A stretch of 64,000 nucleotides of DNA from Salinimicrobium sp963709775. GTDB taxonomy: Bacteria; Bacteroidota; Bacteroidia; Flavobacteriales; Flavobacteriaceae. Shown here one piece after another: positions 9,829 to 19,618 of the stretch (positions within the stretch are counted from its first letter, which is position 1; each line of letters begins with the position of its first letter). The notes below the pieces were generated by a model. It worked only from the letters and a program-made list of their open reading frames with translations, did not search any database and had not been told where the DNA came from. Position numbers and translations under genes: made by a program. The stretch covers positions 121,880-185,879 of the forward strand of contig CAVPXS010000009.1 in the NCBI GenBank assembly GCA_963709775.1, given 5' to 3'.

Positions 9829-11361
9829 ATGGGGATAATTGATTCCATAGGCAATCTGGTGATGAAGAACCGGATCGAAGACTTAGAAAATTCTATTAAT
9901 AATCCTCATGAGACTCAACAAAAAGTCTTGCATCAACTTCTGGGAAGTACTAAAGACACCTTCTACGGAAAAAAATTCCATTTTAAAGATATTCACAACT
10001 ACCGGCAGTTCATTGAGCAGGTACCACTAAATAGTTATGAAGATCTCTACCCGTACATTGAATTAATCCTGAAAGGAGAAAATAATGTATTGTGGCCCAC
10101 CCCAATTAAGTGGTTTGCGAAATCATCGGGTACTACCGGTGCCACCAGTAAGATAATTCCGGTTTCTACCGAAGGTTTGGAGCAGTGTCATTACCAGGGC
10201 GGTCGTGATATGCTTGCACTGTACATCAGGAATTATCCCGATGCCAAATTATTTTCAGGAAAAAACCTGTCTATTGGAGGAAGCCAGGAAGCGAAGCATT
10301 CCAGCAATAACAGTCATTATATAGCTAATATTTCGGCTATTGTCATGAAGAACCTGCCTTTTTGGGCTCAGTTTGGAAGAACTCCGGGATTGGAGGTGAC
10401 TATGATGAATAACTGGGAGGAGAAGATTGAAAAGATTGCCGAAATTACTTCCCAACAAAAAGTTACCAGCCTCGCTGGTTCCCCAATGTGGATGTTGCTA
10501 TTGCTTCAATATATTATAAAGGAGCAAAAAATTACACACATCCAGGATGTTTGGCCAGATCTTGAAGTTTTCTTTCACGGCTCTGTTTCCTTTGCGCCTT
10601 ACAGGCCATTATTTGAGGAGCTGGACAGGAACAAAAGCTTGAGATATCTTGAGATATTTAATGCCACCGAAGGCTTTTTTGGGCTTCAGGATCAAAAGGA
10701 AGACCCTTCCCTCCTGCTTATGCTCAACTATGGAATTTACTACGAATTCATTCCCGAAAAAGAATTTCTTTCAGAGAATCCAAAGGTGATTCCGCTAAGC
10801 GAAGTCGAAATGGGTAAGAATTATTCCATGGTCATTAGCACCAATTCCGGTTTGTGGCGCTACAAAATTGGCGACACTGTTAAATTCACCAGCATCAGTC
10901 CTTATCGCTTTACCATAAGCGGCCGTACAAAGCATTGTATCAATGTATTTGGAGAAGACCTTTTTGCAGAACATGCCGAAAAAGCCATTTCCAAGGCTTG
11001 TCGGGAAACTGGAGCTATCCTTCGGGATTTCACAGCGGCTCCCTATTTTTACGATCGCCGCAAAAAAGGTTATCATGAATGGCTTATTGAATTTGTAAGA
11101 TCTCCTGAAAACATCAAGGCATTTACTGAAGTTCTGGATATAGAATTAGGCATTTATAATGACGACTATGCTGCAAAGCGTAAGAACGATATTGCTATTG
11201 AAAAGCCGGTAGTGCGCGAAATGCCTGAAGGTACATTTTATGAATGGCTAAAACGAAAAAATAAACTGGGAGGCCAGCACAAGGTGCCGCGATTGTCGAA
11301 CAGCCGGGAGTTTGTGGAGGAACTGCTAAGCATAAGAAGAACCCTGCAGCCCGAGATCTAA
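9829..11361 (+). CDS. GH3-family (auxin-responsive promoter family) acyl-adenylating protein
   Basis: 510-residue member of the GH3 family, related to plant acyl-amido synthetases that join amino acids to carboxylates via an acyl-adenylate. The ATP-binding P-loop SSGTTGATSKIIPVS is near residue 100, followed by SLAGSPMWM and NATEG (A5-like) and a WRYKIGDTVKF motif, the usual order for the family. Bacterial GH3 proteins are common in Bacteroidota but their substrates are largely unknown. It converges on the TlpA-like gene with a 4-bp overlap of stops. The family is secure, the substrate is not known. Confidence 0.88.
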   Translation: MGIIDSIGNLVMKNRIEDLENSINNPHETQQKVLHQLLGSTKDTFYGKKFHFKDIHNYRQFIEQVPLNSYEDLYPYIELILKGENNVLWPTPIKWFAKSSGTTGATSKIIPVSTEGLEQCHYQGGRDMLALYIRNYPDAKLFSGKNLSIGGSQEAKHSSNNSHYIANISAIVMKNLPFWAQFGRTPGLEVTMMNNWEEKIEKIAEITSQQKVTSLAGSPMWMLLLLQYIIKEQKITHIQDVWPDLEVFFHGSVSFAPYRPLFEELDRNKSLRYLEIFNATEGFFGLQDQKEDPSLLLMLNYGIYYEFIPEKEFLSENPKVIPLSEVEMGKNYSMVISTNSGLWRYKIGDTVKFTSISPYRFTISGRTKHCINVFGEDLFAEHAEKAISKACRETGAILRDFTAAPYFYDRRKKGYHEWLIEFVRSPENIKAFTEVLDIELGIYNDDYAAKRKNDIAIEKPVVREMPEGTFYEWLKRKNKLGGQHKVPRLSNSREFVEELLSIRRTLQPEI

Positions 11362-11921
11362 TTTTCTTTCAGCAATTGATCGAGTAGGTCTTTAAAACCT
11401 GAATCATTCCAGTTAGCAGATCCTGTTTTATTAACCGCAATTTTCCCATCCCTGGAGATCACATAAGTAGTTGGCAAACTGCGCGATTGGAGCTTTTGTG
11501 GCGCCATGCTCAAGGGCTGGTAAACCGGAAGCCTGTAATTCTTCTTATCCAGGAACCGCTGTAGCTTTTCCTGATCTTCGGTGGAAACGAAATAAAAATC
11601 CACCTTGTCCCCGTATTCATTGTATAATTTTTGGAAAGAAGGCATTTCTGCTATACAGGGAGGACACCAGGTAGCCCAGAGGTTTATAACAGCTACTTCT
11701 CCTATACTCTTTTTAAAATTTACCGGTTCTCCCTGGAGATTTGTAAGGTTCCAATTATAATCTTCCACAGTCTCCCGATCATCGGCAGCTATTTTTGACG
11801 GGCTAAAGGCAATAATACGGTTCAACGTTACCTGTATGGGTTTCCTTGTTTGAGGAACAATAAGGAGAACAATTAAAATGATGAACAGGATGTTCGACCA
11901 GTTCTTTTTAAAAAATTCCAT
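11358..11921 (-). CDS. TlpA-like membrane-anchored thioredoxin
   Basis: About 187 residues: an N-terminal membrane anchor (NILFIILIVLLIV) and a periplasm-facing thioredoxin fold with the redox motif WATWCPPCIAEMPSF, typical of TlpA/ResA proteins that reduce disulfides, for instance in cytochrome c maturation. I chose ATG at 11921 because the in-frame start at 11978 would place 19 odd residues before the anchor. The 19-bp palindrome at 11966-11984 lies in the divergent region shared with the M3 peptidase gene. The specific partner is unknown. Confidence 0.87.
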   Translation of the reverse strand: MEFFKKNWSNILFIILIVLLIVPQTRKPIQVTLNRIIAFSPSKIAADDRETVEDYNWNLTNLQGEPVNFKKSIGEVAVINLWATWCPPCIAEMPSFQKLYNEYGDKVDFYFVSTEDQEKLQRFLDKKNYRLPVYQPLSMAPQKLQSRSLPTTYVISRDGKIAVNKTGSANWNDSGFKDLLDQLLKEN

Positions 11922-11965
11922 GCCGCTGTTTAGATTGCATAAAAGTAAGTTTAAAAATTCACCTG

Positions 11966-11984
11966 TCAAAAATGGCATTTTTGA
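11966..11984. repeat. 19-bp palindrome TCAAAAATG-n-CATTTTTGA
   Basis: Perfect 9-bp arms around one base, between two divergent genes. The same palindrome occurs, on the other strand, at 60918-60936 inside an attC, and with one mismatch at 43427-43445. Its function is unknown. Confidence 0.6.
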
Positions 11985-12033
11985 AACCCTTCCCTTTTTT
12001 AGATTATTAGTATCTTGAAATCCGAAAACTTAA

Positions 12034-14239
12034 ATGAAACAGAAAATGATCCCCACAAAAAAATTTAGTGTTGGTTTAATTACAGCTCTGGCCATATCGG
12101 CATGCGGGTCGGGTAACTCCCCTGCCCCAACGCCCGATGGTGAGCAGACTGCTACAGTACAAAAAACGACTATGAAAAATGACCTTTTACAGGAGTGGAC
12201 CGGGCCTTACGGCGGCGTGCCGGCCTTTGATAAAATGAATCTTGAAGAACTTCAACCTGCTACTGGAGCAGGCAATGGCTTCTCACCTGCAGGAAGTTCT
12301 AATGATCTCAACAAATCCAGCCCCTCCCACATTTGAGAATACTGTCCTGGCAATGCAAAAATCGGGAGAGGCACTTGATCGCGCCTTTACCTATTACAGT
12401 ATTTGGAGCAGCAATATGTCTTCGCCGGAATTCAGGAAAATTCAGCAGGAACTTGCGCCAAAGATCTCGGAATATTCCTCAAAAATTTCTCAGAATAAAG
12501 AACTTTTTGAAAGAGTGAAGGCAGTTTATGAGCAATCACAAAAAAGCCCTCTTTCCCCACAAAAACAACGGGCAGTGCAGCTTATGTATGAAGATTTTGC
12601 CATGGAAGGGGCAGATCTTAATGAAGCAGACAAAGAGCGTTATGCCGCAATTAATAAGCAGCTTTCCCGTCTCTACACGCAGTTTAGTAACAATGTATTA
12701 GCCGAGGAAGAGAATTATGTGGTTTTTCTGGAAAAAGATCAATTAAGCGGCTTACCGGAATCCTATACCAAAGCAGCTGCAAAAGCGGCGGCCGATCGTG
12801 GGAAAGAAGACAAATATGCAGTTCTTAATACCCGCTCTTCCATGGATCCTTTCCTCACCTATTCAGATGAAAGAGAACTCAGAAAAAAGGTATGGGAAAA
12901 TTATTATTCCCGGGGAGACAATGATGACGAGTATGACAATAAAGAACTTATTGAAGAGATCCTGAAATTACGTGATGAGCGGGTAGAACTTTTAGGTTAC
13001 GAAAATTATGCACAGTGGAGGCTACAGAACAGAATGGCCAAAACGCCCGAAAGAGCCATGGAACTAATGGAAGCCGTTTGGCCTGCCGCTCTTGCCCGTG
13101 TAAAAGAAGAAGTAGCCGATATGCAGGCAGTAGCCGAAGCCGAAGGTAAAGACATTACCATAGCCCCATGGGATTACCGTTACTACGCCGAGAAAGTTAG
13201 ACAGCAAAAGTACGACCTGGAGTCTGATGAGGTTAAGCAATACCTGCAGCTGGGAAAACTTACAGATGCCCTTTTCTTCACCGCAGAGAAAATCTTCAAC
13301 TACAAATTCACTCCCGTACCCGAAGGTACAGTACCTGTATTTCATGAAGACGTGAAAGTATGGGAAGTGACCGATAAAGATTCCGGAAAACACATTGGTC
13401 TTTGGTACCTGGATCCTTATGCCCGCACAGGAAAACGATCTGGTGCCTGGGCATCTCAATACCGCAGCCATGCAGAAATGGATGAAAAAGAAGAGACGGT
13501 CCTGGCTTCGAACAATTCCAATTTCGTAAAACCTGCTCCCGGAGAACCTGCGTTAATTTCCTGGGATGATGCAACCACTTTCTTCCACGAATTTGGACAT
13601 GCCCTGCATTTCTTTGCTTCAGAAGTAAAGTATCCTATTCTTAACAGTGGTGTGCGGGATTATACCGAATTTCAATCTCAACTTCTTGAGAGATGGTTAT
13701 CTACAGATGAGGTGATCAACCGCTTTTTAGTTCATCATGAAACCGGGGAACCTATTCCGCAGGAACTGGTGGCAAAGATCAAAAAGGCTTCTACTTTTAA
13801 TCAGGGATTTGCCACGACAGAGTTTCTTGCTTCAGCTTTGATGGACATGAAATTGCATACTACAGATCCTGAGGAGATCGACATGGATAGTTTTGAAAAA
13901 GAAACTCTGGATGAACTTAATATGCCTTCACAAATCGTGATGAGACATCGTACTCCGCATTTTGGACACGTTTTCTCGGGTGAAGGTTATGCTACAGGTT
14001 ACTATGGCTATTTATGGGCAGATGTATTAACATCAGATGCTGCGGAAGCTTTCCAGGAGGCCCCGGGTGGATTCTATGATGAAAATGTAGCTGCCAAGCT
14101 GGTGAAGTATTTGTTTGCACCACGAAATGCCATGGACCCTGCGGAAGCCTACAGGCTTTTTAGAGGAAGGGATGCAACCATAGATGCTCTCATGAGAGAC
14201 CGTGGTTTCCCTGTTCCATCTGAAGAAGAAGCACAATAA
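12034..14239 (+). pseudogene. dcp: M3-family peptidyl-dipeptidase (Dcp-like lipoprotein) with a +1 frameshift
   Basis: Zinc metallopeptidase that removes dipeptides from C-termini. The first frame holds a lipoprotein signal (lipobox ISAC) and GGVPAFDKMNLEELQPA, the usual Dcp start. The second frame carries the rest, including FFHEFGHALHFF (HEXXH zinc site at about 13586) and FGHVFSGEGYATGYYGYLWADV near the C-terminus. The frames join if the extra T at 12271 is removed, giving QPALEQAMASH. Total length (about 735 aa) is normal for the family. A bidirectional terminator follows. One base is the only defect, so the gene is probably functional in the organism. Confidence 0.88.
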
Positions 14240-14303
14240 GAGGGTTTAGAAAAGAATCTTCTTTACCAGATTATCACATAGAACCTGAAACAGTTCAGGT
14301 AAA

Positions 14304-14333
14304 AAAAGAGGCCTTTTATGAGGCCTCTTTTTC
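14304..14333. terminator. Bidirectional rho-independent terminator
   Basis: Perfect stem AAAAAGAGGCCT / AGGCCTCTTTTT with a 6-base loop, flanked by A-run and T-run. It serves the M3 peptidase gene (+) and the convergent oxidoreductase gene (-). Confidence 0.85.
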
Positions 14334-14336
14334 TTG

Positions 14337-15770
14337 TTAAAGCAATTCCTTGAAATGATCTTTTAGAGTTTTTTGAGCTGCATGAAAACCACACATTCCG
14401 TGGACGCCTCCTCCCGGGGGAGTTGATGAAGAGCATATATACACCCGGGGATCGGGTGTGGAATAAGGGGAAATACTTGCTACAGGTCTCGTGAACAACT
14501 GTGTGATATCCTGTTTTCCGCCATTTATATCTCCTCCCACAAGATTGGGATCAAATTGTTCCAGGGCAACAGTGTTCATGGTAGAGCGCCCCAGGATGGT
14601 ATCTTTAAAGCCGGGCGCAGCACGTTCTATTTGGTTTTCTATGATCTCTGTATGATCTTCTGTACTACCGTTGGGGACGTGAATATAAGCCCAGGCAGTG
14701 TGTTTTCCTTCGGGTGCACGGGAAGGATCAAAAGGAGAATGTTGAGCAATAAGAACGTAAGGCGTTTTTGTCATGTTCTTTTCATGAATGCCCTTTTCTG
14801 AATTCTCTATCTCCTCCTTGGTGAAACCTAAATGAACTGTTGCGGCTTTTCGGCATTTTTCATTAGTAAAAGGAATGGGTTCACTAAGAGCCCAATCCAT
14901 TTTAAAGACTCCGGCGCCATATTTATAGGATTCCAGCCGTTGCCTGTAAAGAGAGCTGAAATTAAGCCCTTTTATCTTCAGCAATTGTCGTGGAGTAAGA
15001 TCAAAAAGGTATGCGTAAGCATTAGGCAGATCCCTTATATCCTCCACCCAGGTGTCGCAATATATTTCACCCCCCAAAGACTTATAATGCTCGGTGAGCG
15101 CATGGACAAAATTCCCTGCACCTCCCTTTGGAAAAGGCCAGTTGAATTTATGTGCACTGGTGGTAAGTACCAGCCCAAAAGAAGCTGATGCCAGAGTGTT
15201 CATGGGAAGTGTGGAATGAGCCGCCGACCCATAAAAGAAGGCTTTGGATCTATCATTCTTAAAATATTTGTCTACAATGATCTTTGCTGAAGGTAATGCC
15301 TTGATCCCGAATTTCATGAAGGCCATGGGATGATCGGGGATCCCCAAAGGGCCAAGCAGATCCTTTCCCAGTTTATCCCAATTATCAAGCAAAGGTCCTA
15401 TAAGGTCCAGATAAGCTTTTTCATCCTCTCCCAATTGGGCTGCAGTAGTATGTATGTCTTTATAGCATCCATAGGCTGTACCGTCTTCAAAAGGATGTGC
15501 ATAAGCGATCTCAGGAAAGATCCATTCCAGGCCGTATTGCTTCAAAGGAAGATCTTTAAAAAAAGGAGAAGCAAGTCCCAACGGCATAATTGCAGAACCT
15601 ACATCATGCTTATATCCCGGCAAGGTCAACTCCTGAGTCTTTGTAGCTCCCCCCGGAACTGCTGCCTGCTCAAAAATGGCAGTTTTTAGTCCCTTTTCCT
15701 GTAATCTTATAGCGGCAGCTATTCCATTACTACCGGAGCCTATAACTATTGCATCGTATTTTTTAGACAT
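14337..15770 (-). CDS. Phytoene dehydrogenase-like FAD-dependent oxidoreductase
   Basis: 477-residue flavoprotein of the CrtI/NAD(P)-FAD amine-oxidase superfamily. The N-terminal dinucleotide-binding loop VIGSGSNGIAAAIRLQEKG is followed by the PGGATKT segment, and the C-terminus has YICSSSTPPGGGVHGMCG, the substrate-side FAD motif of CrtI-like enzymes. Canonical carotenoid genes (crtB, crtZ) are absent here, so carotenoid desaturation is not supported; the close relatives are usually only called NAD(P)/FAD-dependent oxidoreductase. Its start overlaps the SDR stop (TAATG), so the two form an operon. Confidence 0.82.
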   Translation of the reverse strand: MSKKYDAIVIGSGSNGIAAAIRLQEKGLKTAIFEQAAVPGGATKTQELTLPGYKHDVGSAIMPLGLASPFFKDLPLKQYGLEWIFPEIAYAHPFEDGTAYGCYKDIHTTAAQLGEDEKAYLDLIGPLLDNWDKLGKDLLGPLGIPDHPMAFMKFGIKALPSAKIIVDKYFKNDRSKAFFYGSAAHSTLPMNTLASASFGLVLTTSAHKFNWPFPKGGAGNFVHALTEHYKSLGGEIYCDTWVEDIRDLPNAYAYLFDLTPRQLLKIKGLNFSSLYRQRLESYKYGAGVFKMDWALSEPIPFTNEKCRKAATVHLGFTKEEIENSEKGIHEKNMTKTPYVLIAQHSPFDPSRAPEGKHTAWAYIHVPNGSTEDHTEIIENQIERAAPGFKDTILGRSTMNTVALEQFDPNLVGGDINGGKQDITQLFTRPVASISPYSTPDPRVYICSSSTPPGGGVHGMCGFHAAQKTLKDHFKELL

Positions 15771-16639
15771 TAAGGTAAATCTTTTTCAAGATCGAGGTTG
15801 TCCAGATACTCCTTAAAAGTTATCTCTCCATTCTTTTCCCCAATCATATCGTTAGTTGTTACAAATTTGAAGTACTTCAGTTTACTCGAAAGACTATCAT
15901 CCACCATCTCGGGCAGGAACATTCCCCACTCGGCTATTTTTTCCGGAACTGGAACGACCTTGCCCCCAATTTTTTCAGCTATCATATCTGCCATTTCCCG
16001 GCGGGTATGCACAAGAGGTCCTCCTACTTCCTTGATATCGGGGCCTTCATACAAATTTTCGACAACTACTTTTGCCAGGTCTTTTTGATGAATGCTATTC
16101 GTGCGGGCTTTCCCTTCCCCTACTATGGGAATTACTTTTCTCTTTGCCATAATAGCGAGATCGTTCAACCCAGAAAAAAAACCTACAGGCCTTATAATGG
16201 TATAATCCAGCCCTGAAGCCTCCAATGCATCTTCAAACATTTTGTGAGATTTGGCTACTTCATATTCCAGGGCTTTTTCGGCACCTTTTATGGACACGTA
16301 AAGAAATCGCTTTACACCGTTCTTAACTGCATCATCAAGAATATTGGAATTGGCATAGAAGTCATTTTCCATAAAAGATTTACCCCTGTCGGTAAAAAGA
16401 CTAACGCTCTTTCCAAGGGTGGAAATAACTATTGAAACATCTTTGGTAATATCCTTAATGATCTCGTTGCCTTCACTGGCATCGGCTCTCCATATATCCT
16501 GAGTATATTTGGCCACCTTTTCGGATCCATCTGCTGAATGTACCAGGGCCCGGACATCCTTTCCCTGCTGCTGAAGTATTTTAAGAACTTCCAGTCCCAG
16601 GGCTCCCGAAGCACCAGCCAGTAAAATTTTCTCCCTCAT
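15770..16639 (-). CDS. Atypical SDR, NAD(P)-binding protein (NmrA-like)
   Basis: 289-residue Rossmann-fold protein starting MREKILLAGASGALGLEVLK; GASGALG is the NAD(P)-binding glycine motif of atypical SDRs. It continues with FLYVSIKGAE and the DYTIIRPVGFFSG segment typical of the SDR_a5/NmrA group. Such proteins act as reductases or as redox-sensing NADP binders, and the sequence does not decide which. It is the first gene of a two-gene operon with the CrtI-like oxidase, joined by a TAATG overlap, so a shared substrate is possible. Confidence 0.83.
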   Translation of the reverse strand: MREKILLAGASGALGLEVLKILQQQGKDVRALVHSADGSEKVAKYTQDIWRADASEGNEIIKDITKDVSIVISTLGKSVSLFTDRGKSFMENDFYANSNILDDAVKNGVKRFLYVSIKGAEKALEYEVAKSHKMFEDALEASGLDYTIIRPVGFFSGLNDLAIMAKRKVIPIVGEGKARTNSIHQKDLAKVVVENLYEGPDIKEVGGPLVHTRREMADMIAEKIGGKVVPVPEKIAEWGMFLPEMVDDSLSSKLKYFKFVTTNDMIGEKNGEITFKEYLDNLDLEKDLP

Positions 16640-16713
16640 AAATTTCTTCTTTTTTCCTGAAAATACAGGAAATTATCTGAAGTGATTGAGGAAAATGAGT
16701 GATTAACAAAAAA

Positions 16714-16932
16714 TTAGACCGCGGTTTGTTCTAATTTTTCCCGCTCCATTTCTCTTCGGCAGAAAGTTTTAAGGTGTTCTTTTGCTTTTGAAAGAGATAG
16801 TTTTTTTCTGTGTTGGCAGGTAATCTTCTCAGGCTTTTGAGCATTGATCAATTTTGAAAGGGCAGCTTTTTCTGAGGGATTCAACAAATCGAGATGAGGC
16901 TTCATCAATTTGTAGATTGTAATAACATCCAT
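16714..16932 (-). CDS. Small conserved-looking hypothetical protein, 72 aa
   Basis: Not recognised. From ATG at 16932 it encodes a basic, helical 72-residue protein (MDVITIYKLMKPHLDLL...) with two cysteines (TCQH and FCRR) separated by lysine-rich helix. An upstream in-frame TTG at 16953 is less likely. It has no signal or membrane segment, and it stands alone, in the same direction as the SDR operon but 75 bp upstream of it. Confidence 0.6.
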   Translation of the reverse strand: MDVITIYKLMKPHLDLLNPSEKAALSKLINAQKPEKITCQHRKKLSLSKAKEHLKTFCRREMEREKLEQTAV

Positions 16933-17122
16933 AATTGAAAATTTTAAGCGCAACGGCTAATTGGTTGTACCTAAAGATAATAAAAATAAAGAAAATGAGG
17001 AAGGACAATCCTTTCAAGCCTAAATAACGCCTTTCTGGATTTTATTTTCAAGGAAAAAATTAAACACAAGAAAATCACCCCTTGAAAAAAGGGTGCTGTT
17101 TTACACCTTTTTGAAAACCCTG

Positions 17123-17266
17123 CTATTGGGCAATTTCCATAATGACCAATACTATTGCTAAAAGAGCGATCAAAAAGATCATTCCCAGTACAATGGCAAT
17201 GATCACCTTTTGAGTAGTGGAAAACTCAACTGTGTAATTGTTCCAGATGTTTGTTAAAACGCTCAT
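17123..17266 (-). CDS. Small single-pass membrane protein, 47 aa
   Basis: A complete short frame with ATG at 17264-17266 and TAG at 17123-17125. It starts MSVLTNIWNNYTVEF, then STTQKV, followed by one strong hydrophobic helix (VIIAIVLGMIFLIALLAIVL) and a short tail. The clean soluble-then-membrane pattern and position in a gap with no other gene support coding. The family is not recognised; comparison with close relatives would decide. Confidence 0.55.
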   Translation of the reverse strand: MSVLTNIWNNYTVEFSTTQKVIIAIVLGMIFLIALLAIVLVIMEIAQ

Positions 17267-17515
17267 AGTATGCCAGAATATTTAGTAATAATTATACCAT
17301 ATTCAAATATAAAGCACTGAATTTTATGAAATTACGAAAAATAATCAGGCTTTACAAAATCCCGAAGAATTAAATTTTCAAAAAGGTTTTTTGATCGAAT
17401 AAAAGTGTTTTGAAAAAGAAAAACTTTCAGCATCAATCCACTTTAGTCCTGGATAGAAAGGAATTATTAAATTTTTAGCACAATGAACACCCCCGCTGCA
17501 GTATTTTTGTGGCAC

Positions 17516-18880
17516 ATGAAGCAAAAGAAGAAATATACCGAAGGTAAAATTTTCAATTCCTTATTCCACCTGGCGGTACCAATTATTCTGGCAAACATTC
17601 TTCAAACTGCTTACCAATTAATAGATACTTTTTGGCTGGGAAGACTGGGAGCTAATGCTGTTGCGGCAGTAAGCATAAGTTTTCCACTCCTCTTCCTTGT
17701 CTTATCACTGGGTTCCGGATTGACGCTTGCGGGAACGGTACTGGTCTCTCAATATTTTGGTGCCGAAGATCAGGAAAAAGTGGATTTCAATTCCTCCCAA
17801 ACTATTTCTCTCGTCTTTTTCATCTCTCTCTTACTTTCGGTGCTCAGTTACTATTCAGCTGCACCTCTAATGCGGCTTATTGGTGCCGGACCCGAAATTA
17901 TTGAGGATTCGGTAAGCTACTTCCAGGTCTCTTCCATTGGCTTTGTCTTTCTCTTCATGTTCTTTGCATTCCAATCCCTTATGCGAGGGATTGGAAACGT
18001 GATGCTTCCGGTTTATATAGTCCTTTCGACAGTTTTTCTGAATCTTATTCTGGACCCGTTATTTATTTATGGCTATGGACCTATACCGGGTTATGGTGTG
18101 GCAGGAGCGGCAGTGGCCAGTATTGTTACTCAGGCCATTTCGGCAGCAATAGGTCTTTGGATCTTATTTAGAGGAAGAAGCGGCATAAGGATCCATTTCA
18201 ATCAAATGAGACCGCACCTCTTCACCTTAAAAAGGATTGTTAACCTTGGTATCCCTGCAAGTATTGAACAGTCCACAAGAGCCCTGGGAATGACCTTTAT
18301 GGTGGTCCTGGTTACCGGCTTTGGCAGTGAAGTGGTTGCAGCCTATGGAATTGGCGCCCGAATTCTGAGTTTTATCGTTATCCCGGCACTGGGTCTGGCC
18401 ATTGCCACGACTTCGCTGGTGGGTCAAAATATTGGTGCTATCAAGATCAAAAGAGCCGAAAAGGTTGCAAACCTGAGTAGTCAAATCGCCTTTTTTGGCC
18501 TTACCGGAATGGGATTGCTCATGTACTTTTTCGCCGAACCCATTACTGCTTTTTTCATTCCTAATGATCCCGATGTAATTAAAGATGCTTCTCTTTTTAT
18601 AAAGATCATGGCACCGAGTTTCGGTCTTTTGGGCGTACAGCAGGTGTTGAATGGAGTTTTTAATGGTGCAGGGTTCACCAAAGCCTCCATGCTTATCTCC
18701 ATTCTCAATTTATGGATCATTAGGTTTCCCCTCGCCTTTATGCTTTCCCATAAGACAGATCTAAGCTATGAAGGAATCTGGTGGGCTTTCCCTATTTCTA
18801 ACCTCGTCGCCGCCCTGGCCGCTTTTATTTACTTTAAGCAGGGGTATTGGAAACTGAGGCTTTTTCGCAGGAGAAATTAA
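17516..18880 (+). CDS. MATE-family multidrug/cation efflux transporter
   Basis: Twelve-helix exporter of the multi-antimicrobial extrusion family, which expels drugs or metabolites in exchange for Na+ or H+. The protein opens YTEGKIFNSLFHLAVPIILANILQ, and QTAYQLIDTFWLGRLG is the classic first-helix MATE signature. The second half repeats the fold from about residue 240 (NLGIPASIEQSTRALG). I prefer ATG at 17516 because homologues begin a few residues before KKYTEG; ATG at 17483 would add 11 residues. It stands alone, with no adjacent regulator, and its substrate is unknown. Confidence 0.9.
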   Translation: MKQKKKYTEGKIFNSLFHLAVPIILANILQTAYQLIDTFWLGRLGANAVAAVSISFPLLFLVLSLGSGLTLAGTVLVSQYFGAEDQEKVDFNSSQTISLVFFISLLLSVLSYYSAAPLMRLIGAGPEIIEDSVSYFQVSSIGFVFLFMFFAFQSLMRGIGNVMLPVYIVLSTVFLNLILDPLFIYGYGPIPGYGVAGAAVASIVTQAISAAIGLWILFRGRSGIRIHFNQMRPHLFTLKRIVNLGIPASIEQSTRALGMTFMVVLVTGFGSEVVAAYGIGARILSFIVIPALGLAIATTSLVGQNIGAIKIKRAEKVANLSSQIAFFGLTGMGLLMYFFAEPITAFFIPNDPDVIKDASLFIKIMAPSFGLLGVQQVLNGVFNGAGFTKASMLISILNLWIIRFPLAFMLSHKTDLSYEGIWWAFPISNLVAALAAFIYFKQGYWKLRLFRRRN

Positions 18881-18993
18881 CTCCCTTACCTGATTTACAA
18901 TATCTTAACAGAAAAAAATTTTTGCTGTTAAAACACTTTTCCTTCCGTTTCAAAAAAGGCATTTTAGAGAGGTAATTACAAAATTCACTAACA

Positions 18994-19278
18994 ATGGCAA
19001 ATTCAGATTCAAAGACAACTAAAGATCATACTAAGATTAAAAAATGGAGCGAGGAAAGAGATGGAAAGCCCGCTGTTGTGGAAAGCACTTCCAACAGCAG
19101 TGAAGGCGGCGGATTACTTCGTATCAACTTCCCCGGTTATGCAGAGGATAACCTTAAAAATATATCCTGGGAAGAATTTTTCAGGATCTTTGACGAGAAT
19201 GATCTACAGTTCCTTTACCAGGAAGAAACCAAAGACGGTGGAAAAAGCCGCTTCTTTAAATTTGTGGATGAGGACTAA
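18994..19278 (+). CDS. Small conserved hypothetical protein, 94 aa
   Basis: Soluble acidic protein. It resembles a widespread short family whose core reads KIKKWSEERDGKPAVV ... LLRINFPGY ... ISWEEFFRIFDENDLQFLYQ ... SRFFKFV; members are sometimes misnamed 1,4-alpha-glucan branching enzyme in databases. No enzymatic motif is visible. It is followed at once by a strong terminator, so it is probably a single-gene transcript. The family recognition is from memory of the pattern, and the function is unknown. Confidence 0.75.
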   Translation: MANSDSKTTKDHTKIKKWSEERDGKPAVVESTSNSSEGGGLLRINFPGYAEDNLKNISWEEFFRIFDENDLQFLYQEETKDGGKSRFFKFVDED

Positions 19279-19301
19279 GTATAAAAACCTTTTTAATCAA
19301 C

Positions 19302-19326
19302 AAAGGCTGTCTTTCGACAGCCTTTT
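19302..19326 (+). terminator. Rho-independent terminator
   Basis: Perfect 10-bp stem AAAGGCTGTC / GACAGCCTTT with a TTTC loop and a following T-rich tract, 24 bp after the 94-aa gene. Confidence 0.85.
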
Positions 19327-19346
19327 CTTTTTTATGGAACTATAAT

Positions 19347-19454
19347 TTAGCTTCTGGTTTTCTTCTTAGCGGCTTTGGCAGCACGCTTTTCTTTCAGGCT
19401 CAGCACAGGTTCTTTCTTAGCTGAATTTTTCGAAGGTGATTTTTCTTTTGGCAT
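19347..19454 (-). CDS. Very small basic protein, 35 aa
   Basis: Frame from ATG (19452-19454) to TAA (19347-19349) encoding a lysine/alanine-rich peptide: MPKEKSPSKNSAKKEP, then SLKEKRAAKAAKKKTRS. Composition resembles histone-like or nucleic-acid-binding tails found as tiny genes in Flavobacteria. Low complexity makes chance possible. It has no other visible features and sits between two terminators. Confidence 0.45.
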   Translation of the reverse strand: MPKEKSPSKNSAKKEPVLSLKEKRAAKAAKKKTRS

Positions 19455-19548
19455 CTTGTAACGATTTTAATTTGAGATAAATGTAGTAAAAGAGATGAAA
19501 CGAAATTGATTAATAAAAAAGTTTTTCTTCCTGAAGAAAACAAAAAAA

Positions 19549-19584
19549 AATACCCTCTCAAAATAGGATTTTGGAGAGGGTATT
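19549..19584 (-). terminator. Rho-independent terminator for lpd
   Basis: Stem AATACCCTCTC / GAGAGGGTATT, extended by AAAAT/ATTTT across a one-base bulge, with a plus-strand A-run at 19542-19550 that becomes a T-run on the minus strand. Confidence 0.85.
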
Positions 19585-19618
19585 TTACTGAGCTATTTTT
19601 ATAATCAGCCTTTTAAAT

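Noticed and set aside
14337..15770. Carotenoid biosynthesis locus
   Set aside because: Only a CrtI-like fold is present, with an SDR; crtB and other pathway genes are absent, so the specific role is unsupported.
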